This document shows, in pieces, positions 56,483-64,000 of a DNA stretch of 64,000 bases. A program made the position numbers and the translations under genes. Source of the DNA: Isoetes taiwanensis (lineage: Eukaryota; Streptophyta; Lycopodiopsida; Isoetales; Isoetaceae); the NCBI GenBank assembly GCA_021234155.1, contig JAJEKV010000048.1, positions 1,081,873 to 1,145,872 on the forward strand. The letters are read 5' to 3'. The notes under the pieces were generated by a model. That model ran no database searches, was not told the origin of the DNA, and saw only the letters and a program-made list of their open reading frames with translations. The stretch's first letter is position 1. Each line of letters opens with the position of its first letter.

Positions 56483-57600
56483 TTTTTTTTTTTTTTTTTT
56501 TTTTTGTAGAAACGGCAGTAGTATTATATTACATGCAATACATGCTAATACAAAAGAACAGAGCAAGGCTCTGTTATGAAGGCCATGACATCAAAATTGG
56601 CCGATCACTCCGAAGGAGGAAGTTTAGACAAAATCAAACATTGTCTTAAGCTTTTAAATCAACAAAAAACAGGATATAAAGTTATATGCAAATCATAATA
56701 TAAAAAGTTCTTCTGAGTACTACTGCAACCTCATTCATCACTTACTCCATCCAGAGTAATTATTGCAAAGGCCTGATCTGTATGCTTGAAGAGCAGATCA
56801 TCTNNNNNNNNNNNNNAAGATGGCCAAACAAGGGATCCGAATCTCTTGTGGAGAAGAGATGACACCAACTGCAATTTGAGATTGCCACGTACAGAAGAAA
56901 AAAAAAGATGCCTTCGAGACTTACTCCCTTGTAGAGCTACATACAAGGATCGTTCATGAAGACAGATGTGAACGGTGAGATGCTGTTTAAGTATGGTTGG
57001 CCAACCAATGTAGCGATTCGCCAATATCTATTTGCCAGGGGGTTACAGCCAGCGTAGAGGCATGTTCACTAAACCACACCAAGTCACCATTTGGCAAAGA
57101 AGCTAGGAATTAGGCGACTTTGAAAGCTTCTAAGAGGGTCCTAGATCTAGGGGAAGGATGTTCAACTGGGCAGCTTGTCGAAGGGCATGGAGGCTTCGCT
57201 TTTTGAGAATGAACAGACAGAGTGGCGCAGCCTAGAGGCGATGAACAAGCTGAATAAATTCCACCATTATCCATTGGGTCTTAAAAGGCTTTTGCGATCC
57301 ATGTGAAGTCCCTCATCCGTTCACCAAGCTCCATTTATGTTAGCGAAGATATGATCCAGCACATGCCATGGAGATTGTTCAGAGCATGATTAGTAATCCA
57401 GGTCAAATGCCTATACCCGGATGTATTTACCTTGGGATATGATCTCGAACAAGCTTCTTTGTGTGGGCCCGAACTTCGAGAGTTAATGTTAAATGAAAAT
57501 ATTAAATTAAATCGCCATCGACGGCGTCTGTTGAGGCTGAGAAGGCCCTCATGAAGCGTGCGTAAAAAATGTGCCAAACGCGTTTCTACAATCACTTGTC
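56483..57600 (-). pseudogene. Minus-strand coding remnant next to a poly-T tract
   Basis: The poly-T run at 56483-56505 would be a poly-A tail on the minus strand. Upstream on that strand a frame runs from 57024 to a stop near 56731, reading HICLHERSLYVALQGSKSRR and ending AFAIITLDGVSDE. Earlier minus-strand frames to about 57595 contain several stops. This would suit a processed pseudogene or the end of a retroelement, but no family is recognised. The N gap falls inside. Confidence 0.25.
56804..56816. other. Assembly gap
   Basis: Thirteen N bases; true length unknown. Confidence 0.99.
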
Positions 57601-57734
57601 GTATAGGAGGTGTCGTATCTTGGATGCCAATACTTCACCTACTTGATTTGGTATCGAGATTAAGCAACTTTGAATGAAATGGGAAGACATTTCTATACAA
57701 AAGGTAACTAGCGCATCTATTCCAATGCATTTTA

Positions 57735-58050
57735 ATATTCACGCCCGGCGTGTTTTCAAATCAATAATTCACGCCATGTTGTTTCAAATCTACCTGGTTT
57801 CATAAATTGTATTCACGCCGGTGTTTCCAAATCAAACCAATTCCATGACGTGTTTTCAAATCAATGAGCCACGCCAGTTTCCAAGTCAACCAATTGATCG
57901 AAAACACGCGGGCGTGAATTGATGAAAAACACGCCTGGCGTGAAATGATTTGATTTTTAAAGCATAACGGCATGGATTGCATTAGTAACTTTATTCATTT
58001 CACGCTAGGCGTGATTTTCTCTTGATCAATTCTATTCAAATCGCCTGCGT
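57735..58050. repeat. Cluster of CACGCC-N-GGCGTG palindromes
   Basis: CACGCCCGGCGTG (57740-57752), CACGCGGGCGTG (57905-57916), CACGCCTGGCGTG (57930-57942), CACGCTAGGCGTG (58001-58013) and half sites at about 57770, 57814, 57846 and 57872. They are usually next to TTTTCAAATCAAT-like spacers. Confidence 0.85.
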
Positions 58051-58067
58051 GTTTCTATTCTATAATC

Positions 58068-59755
58068 TTGATTCAATATCCGTACTATTGCAGTCCATAC
58101 GTTGAACAACTGCGCCACGCCCGTCAACAGTGGGTGGAATATGGCTGCCCATTGCCCACCAGACAGGGCGGGTCAAAGTCTGAGGCATTCAAGCTGCTGG
58201 AGCGGACTCTGTCGCAGACAATTATACAGGAGAAGAAGAAGACTGCAAGAAAATCAAAGAAAAAAGGTGGTGATGACATTGCAGATCCTTCTGAAAGCTC
58301 ATCCAGCAGGTCAGGACCAACAGTCGTATAAGATTGTGTTTTGTAAGGAGGCAGTATGGCTCAAGTGGAATGAATTCTGGGACGCTTATGCACAAGGGAA
58401 GCTACCAGACACTATGGGTAGGGTGCCTCCTGTTGATGTAAGCATATTTGACTTGAATGTGACAGAGATGAGAAAGACTCAGGGCTAGACGACGCTGAGA
58501 CCATTTGGGTTTTAGACCAGTGCTTAAAGAAGGAAGTCTTATACAAGAAGAGTGCTTTCACCAAGGATAGGATGTCCTTCGTTGAGTGCTGCAGCCATGT
58601 AAAGGGATGCATTACAATGAAGTCATTTGTAGGAGTTGAGTTACAAAGGCTATCGGGGGATGTGGCATTATCGAAATTGGATTTTTGGACAAATACAAGG
58701 TCAAGAATGATGACATCAAGAAGTTTGTATTACGGTCAAAGGACTTCCTAAAGAATTGGAAGGCTAAAAATACAAAACATAAGGAGACTCTACCCCCTAA
58801 GGTACTGGCGGAGTTGAGAAGAAAAGTGGCCCTTGTGAAGAAGATTACTGGAGAAGACGACGCTGTCCAGTATTCAGTCTCCATTGGGTACAGAGGTCTC
58901 TTACCCAGAATCAACTTACGGCCTTAAAATATATCACTCTTTGTGTTGGACGGCGGGGGTGGGAGAGGAGATATGGGCATGAAAACCAGCCGGACTGGCG
59001 GCTTCTTTACCAGCCGTATAGGATTGACAACCGAGAGGTCCTTCACTATTGTCATCATTTGTCCTTGGTGAGTCACATCCGCATGCACTATCCTGCTCAT
59101 GATCCGGAGTGCCTCAAAGTTATTAGGGAGGGATGCCTAATATATGATGTTAAGGATAATGAGTCGCGAGCGACCACTAAAGATGGCACATGTGATCTTC
59201 ATTATGATAGCCATGCTATCGGGCTACTAATATGATATTGCTAAGGCCAAGGGTAACAATAGCAGGTGCATGGGAATGTTTTCTTCTAGATGATCCGGAC
59301 TTAAGAACTATATTCTTTCATACGGATCGGGATCGGTCGGAATCGGGATGAGTCAAAAGAGGATGAGGATCGGGACCCCCTCCTAAGTGGGGAAATCAAG
59401 GCACGAGCTACAAACTAAGGAGAAGGGCCCCCTTAAATAAAAATGGATTCCCCGTCTATGGTCGCTTTACCTCGTCGAGGCATTTGCTCCAATTGATACA
59501 ACCTGCTTGGAGCTTCATGTTGGAGGTTATATTGCCCGAGAGGCTCTTATGGGTGCAAGAAGATGTCTTTGCTTTGTGAGTGATGAGCGGGCCAAAGACT
59601 TTCTTGAACCATTCCTCATGCATGTGCTTGCCAAGTCTCCTAAAGGCCCTTATGGCAACCTTGAAATCATCAAGAATCAAAGTCTCTCAGGAGACTTGTC
59701 CAATTCGAAAGTGGACGTTGCTTCCGGTGAGGGACCTAGTAATGTCTATGACTGA
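58068..59755 (+). pseudogene. Unidentified gene remnant, lysine-rich with a methyltransferase-like segment
   Basis: Protein-like pieces follow in order but in different frames: PYVEQLRHARQQWVEYGCPL and a KKKTARKSKKKGG tract (58068-58331); KIVFCKEAVWLKWNEFWDAY (to 58485); DDAETIWVLDQCLKKEVLYK with HVKGCITMKSF (about 58490-58690); DKYKVKNDDIKKFVLRSKDF with VALVKKITGEDDA (58685-58927); NREVLHYCHHLSLVSHIRMH (about 59020-59240); and CLELHVGGYIAREALMGARR (59499 on), ending at 59755. At least five frame changes mark decay or unrecognised introns. The last piece resembles the SAM-binding LELxxGxxxxxEAL region of N-methylases, but no catalytic DPPY/NPPY was found. No family assigned. Confidence 0.4.
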
Positions 59756-60130
59756 TAAGGAAAGCAAGTAATGAACAAATAGCTGCTAAACCGGCTGCTC
59801 AAAGTACGCGGATGGCGGCGTAACTTAGGGGAATATTTTTGCCCACATTGCGGGTGATGCAAGCAACAACGAGTAGATCAACAAAAGTTAACAATGAAGT
59901 AATTGATGTGGAAACCCGAAAATGAAGGCAACGGCGCTCTAGTGATTCACGTGTTTTGTAAATCAATAGTAAAATAATGTCGGTTGTGAAGAAGGACGAA
60001 AATGAACTAATAGAAAATAACAATTCTAACAAATGTAAGAAGACGAAGATTAAGGGGGAAAGGGAGAATGACGCCATGACTAAGCAAAATAAACCAAGAT
60101 GATAGGTATGGCCTTGCCCACTTAAATAGC
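59756..60130. other. Non-coding region between the two remnants
   Basis: No gene recognised. Confidence 0.4.
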
Positions 60131-60132
60131 GC

Positions 60133-60265
60133 CACGCGTGATTTAATTTGTATTACCTTTGAATTAAATCGCGCCAAAGCGTGCTTTGATTATTTTTCGT
60201 TGTCAAACTAAATCACGCCGGCCGCGATTTGGTTATATGACTATTTCAAATCACGCCATGCGCGT
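60133..60265. repeat. Second cluster of CACGCC/CGCG palindromic motifs
   Basis: CACGCGTG (60133-60140), AAATCGCGCCAAAGCG (about 60166), AATCACGCCGGCCGCGATTT (60211-60230) and AAATCACGCCATGCGCG (about 60248), resembling the cluster at 57735-58050. Confidence 0.75.
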
Positions 60266-60321
60266 TTGTATTGTTTGTGTTATCGTGATCTGTGACCCGG
60301 GATACATGTTTGATGTTTCAG

Positions 60322-60960
60322 CCTTCCATTGCGTTTCTAAGAAGGTTGTGGTGTTCGACCTAAACGGAGTCCTTTGCAAGACTTTTCCGAAAAATAAAGT
60401 GGCTAGAGTACAGTTTCATCGGACACCAAGAGAATCAAACACCAAGTGGATCTATCCATGACGCGACTTGAAGGAGATGCTAGACGAGGCATTCAGGTTA
60501 TTTCGAGTTGGTATTTGGTCATCCATGGAACTAAGGAACATCAAGGATACTTTGGAGGCACTGGGGGAAATGCGTAGACATTGGTTGACCCTTTGGGATC
60601 AGAACAAATGTGTGAAGTTCACTAATCCCAAGGATCCAACAGCAAGCCTATCTTCAACAAACACTTGAGTAACATGATGGAGCCTAACTTGGTATCGAGA
60701 ATAAGGATGATATAATCATAGTGGATGATGATGCTCTCAAATGCTTCTACAATCAAACGCAGGCCCTGAATCCACCATCTTACGATCCAAAAAACTTTGC
60801 GACAGATGATTTTCTGGTGAAGTTTGTGTCTATTATGCATAATTTGGCTATGGGGAAGACGGTGGGTGAAGTGTTAGATTCGTACCCAGAACTGGATAGA
60901 ACGGCTGACATGGAACCACACCTTGTTAAACATGTGGAAAAACATGGATTGATCCCTTAA
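60322..60960 (+). pseudogene. FCP1/NLI-type HAD phosphatase remnant
   Basis: An AG at 60320-60321 precedes coding-like sequence. It reads KKVVVFDLNGVLCKTFPKN (HAD motif I, D-x-D/N-G-V-L), then DEAFRLFRVGIWSSMELRNI (the WSS/WTS motif II) and TLWDQNKCVKFTNPKD. A frame change leads to KPIFNKHLSN, then a further change to DDIIIVDDDALKCFYNQTQA (motif IV), continuing to GLIP and a stop at 60960. This is the motif order of FCP1-homology (CTD-phosphatase-like) domains. A TGA at 60459 and two frameshifts disable it. In motif I the second Asp is Asn, seen in some plant members and expected to lower activity. Confidence 0.65.
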
Positions 60961-63842
60961 TGTTTTATTGGAATATATGATATTTTTGTATGATATTTGT
61001 GCCATGTATCGATAATTTCGAGTCTGGAATTGCCTCGCAAATAATGCAATCTGTTGTTATCAAACCTAATATTATCATCTATCGAGCAAGCAATTTTGGT
61101 CTCATCTATGTTAGCAACTTGCTCTTCATTTCTGCATATTTCAATTCGCATATGAAAAGTCACACGTGAATCGCAACCTTATGTTATTTTTGAAGTCCAA
61201 AAAAAAAAGGTTAAAAAAACAAAAACCCCCTAGAAGACAATAGCAGGTTGGCGTGATTTTGGAGTTGACATAATCCCAATTTAATTGGATGATGGTTGAA
61301 ACCACCTTCAGGCTTTTGGGAAGTAACATAGAAGATTTCAAGTGGTCAACTACGCCATCAAAACCACCAGCAATGGGAAGGCTCTAATGAAGAAAGTTGA
61401 CCTCTACATCGAGGAGGAGCCCGGAGTCTCGAGCAACTCGAAAGAACGTTACCTTGCTGCTTCAAGAAGTGAACGAGTGGATAAGATGCTAGTAATATTG
61501 AGGAGCTACGATCATATGGTCGAGTAGGATAGGCTTATGGATGATGACATCCATAATGGGATTGGAAGGCATTTCCAGATTTTCTCGTGAAAGGATTGCC
61601 CTAAGTTGAGCTAAGCGTCAACGATTGGGAAGGAAATGCATAGGAGTAACTAAAATTATACACGATTGTTAACAGACATCCAACATATTGAAACCACTTG
61701 GGGAGATTGATCACCTCGCTAAGAAGGACAGTACTAGGATAATTGTTGACCATGTATAAAGCTAGTACCTCCAAGGAATAATCCAACCAAATGAAAAGAA
61801 GTGATCTAACAAGTCCGGCCAACTTGTTATGATGACATCAATTCAATTGATAGGAATATTCCAAGAGAGTAAATAACTAAGAAAGGGGGATCTCTAGAAT
61901 ATAAAATAGAATAATACATGAAAGGTACATCTAAAAATAAGAAGTACATTAATTGCATTGTCTTTTGAGACAAAAGGAATTGTCATGATGATAAAACCTT
62001 GCAGTTTAGAATTGTTCTAAATAATTCAATAACTCATCGCTTAGGGATAGATATGTTAAACATGATGGATGCATCTATCATAGACGGGTTAAATACGTTA
62101 GCTAAGGCTAGTGAATTAATGCATTAGATAGAAAGCATATAACCTCTTAAGGTAGATAGAATAGCTACGATGTTATGATAACATCAATTGAGGGGATAGG
62201 ATGCATTAGATAGCATCATTGAAAAGGTGTAGGACCATTTTCTTATGAAGAGAGTGGAGGCTCAATTTTAGGACTGAACCTACCTACATCTTAGATGTTG
62301 AATCGCCATCAAATTAGTCGACCCTTAGAATAGAGTTCCTTCCGCAAGTAGCCAAAGCACATGGAGCATAAGATGGATAGATGCTTGATGTCCATGTGTC
62401 CTTCAGCATACAAGACTGACGCGATAGCTAAATTGCACCAAATCGGGGAGGCGAATTAATGGAAGCAATGCAACGACCAAGTCGTCTCCAAATTAGTCGA
62501 CACCGGCTCAATGGGGGGGATGTATTCTAGCCTTAGCGGGTGCGACAATTAAGGTGGGGAGAGGATTTGCATTAAAGTATAGATAGAATGCATAATGGGA
62601 AAAGCATAATTTTCTTATGCCATGATCATTTGCCTGCATTCACACCTAGGAATGAGCTAGTAGCCTAGCTCTTAATTAAATTATTCAGGGTTGTGAACCC
62701 CTTATAACCACATAAATTATATAATCTTGAGTATACTATTATGCAGGGCATTGATAGCACTCCGTGGGGGCATGTATCATAAGCTTTAATGTCTTGGTGA
62801 TAAATTCATAATAACTGCATAGATAGTTTTGTCTTGTGTAGATATCTTAGTATCGAGATAAAGTACGATAATAATAAAATAAAATCTTAGTTAAACCTTC
62901 GCAAGGATGTAGTTCCTTTCAAAGGCATTTAAGTAACCTTCATAGGGTCCTGACAAATATAATAAGAATTTGTCTATCTTTTCATAAGTATAGCAACTAT
63001 AAAGTATATACATGTAAGGTTGATACATCAACAACCAAGTAGCAAGCAAGAGTCACACGCTCAACACTTGGATCCGATGATATAAATCCTAACCATATGA
63101 TAAATAATTAAAATACTTTTCAAAATAAGTATTGCCTCGATAATGGTATAATGACATATAACAAAGTTTAAAATGAAACGCACTTATTTACTCCAAACGC
63201 ACTTTAAAAGGAATCTTTGAAAGATTCCCTAAAATTCCCTCAAAAAGGTCCCTTTTCGAGGTAAATTTGTGACAAGTGTGACAATTTGAATATTTTAGGT
63301 ACTACTTTTGAGGGGCTAATTCAACTTAGCTTCCATGCAAAATTGTTTGGTACCCCTTTTTAGCCCCGTAGTTTAGCATGAAAAATAGTAGCAATTTTAG
63401 AGACTAAAAAAAATAGACATTGAATAAAACATCAAGTGCATTAGAGCGACAAAAAGCCACTGCATTTAAAGTTTTTGAAATCACTACAAATTTTTGAACA
63501 AAATTGTAAAAAATGTGTAGATTTTTCATTTTGAACAAAGTTACACTGCGGCTAATTCAGAATGCATGTTGTCGTCTGACATGTTGAGACCATGGTCACT
63601 AGAGCTATTCGTGTCCTCTGCCAATGAGTATACGTTGCTCAGCATTGTCTACCAATGAAACCGCAACCCGCATGCTAATCTTAGTATCGTTTGAGTCACA
63701 ACATGCAACTTGTTAGCTTCGCCTGAGTTGCTCCAAAATGTAATCATACAACATGGCCAGGTAATCATACAACATGGTTGTTTCATAAAAGGTGTTTTTT
63801 AGTGTTAGTTCGAAAGCTTTAATGTTCCCCACGTTATTGGAC
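60961..63842. other. AT-rich non-coding region
   Basis: No gene recognised. A 61-codon frame at 61342-61527 (GKALMKKVDLYIEEEPGVSS...) looks protein-like and might be an exon belonging to the remnants upstream. The phrase AAATTAGTCGAC occurs at about 62313 and 62492. Confidence 0.4.
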
Positions 63843-64000
63843 GGTATAAATTTATACCGGGTGAGTTCAAACAATACAACGAATTTATCAAACGGTATAA
63901 ATTTATACCATGTGAGCTCAAATTTCTACCACGTGAGCTCAAGCAGTACATAGGGAAAGAACTCGAGTGGTATAAATTTATACCGCCAGTGAGCTCAAGC
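63843..64000. repeat. Three copies of the perfect palindrome GGTATAAATTTATACC with shared flank
   Basis: The palindrome is at 63843-63858, 63894-63909 and 63969-63984. GTGAGTTCAA or GTGAGCTCAA follows each within a few bases (also alone near 63932). The array is cut by the end of the window. Confidence 0.95.

Overview
This is a nuclear segment from a land plant with a large, repeat-rich genome. The evidence is GT-AG introns in every recognisable gene, a plastid-type sugar transporter, two plant PLAC8 genes, a Ty3/gypsy chromovirus, Ty1/copia pieces, plant LINEs, a tRNA-type SINE and degenerate TTTAGGG (plant telomere-type) tracts. I cannot name the species; the density of nested repeats and the unfamiliar gene families would fit a fern, another seed-free vascular plant or a large seed-plant genome, but that is inference. 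A 13-base N run at 56804-56816 marks an assembly gap.

Layout. 1-3151 (+): the last ten exons of a D-xylose-proton-symporter-like (plastidic) sugar transporter. 3152-6660: non-coding sequence with an LTR-like block and a broken copia integrase. 6660-21735: a degenerate GATTC-rich tandem array split by a 13.7 kb chromovirus (7063-20810, minus strand, 5-bp TSD), whose integrase is itself split by a 4.5 kb LTR element without recognisable coding capacity (10148-14674, 5-bp TSD). 21736-29350: small interspersed repeats, a copia remnant, a SINE, a foldback element and a 600-bp polypyrimidine tract. 29633-32750: a divergently oriented pair of PLAC8 genes; the minus-strand copy lacks one base near its last intron. 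33493-36280: exons of an unidentified membrane-protein gene (gene A) with a LINE in one intron; a diverged partial paralogue (gene B) lies at 54019-55524. 36281-46669: mostly non-coding, with palindrome arrays, foldback elements and a single RAD23-like ubiquitin-domain first exon on the minus strand (44217-44282). 46670-52040: a LINE broken by deletion and by a 2.9 kb block of later insertions. 56483-60960: degenerate coding remnants, namely a minus-strand remnant beside a poly-T tract, an unidentified lysine-rich gene remnant with a methyltransferase-like stretch, and an FCP1/NLI-type HAD phosphatase remnant. 60961-64000: AT-rich sequence ending in three copies of a perfect 16-bp palindrome.

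How it fits together. Only the transporter and the plus-strand PLAC8 gene look fully intact over the part visible. There is no operon-like logic; the dominant process is serial transposition. The order of events can be read directly: tandem array, then chromovirus, then non-coding LTR element; and LINE, then small repeats with foldback elements. The least ordinary features are the foldback elements with perfect arms of about 120 bp, the unidentified A/B gene pair, the palindrome arrays, and the non-coding LTR element with internal CACGCC-type repeats. I found no convincing new gene system; the candidates listed as findings are leads only.
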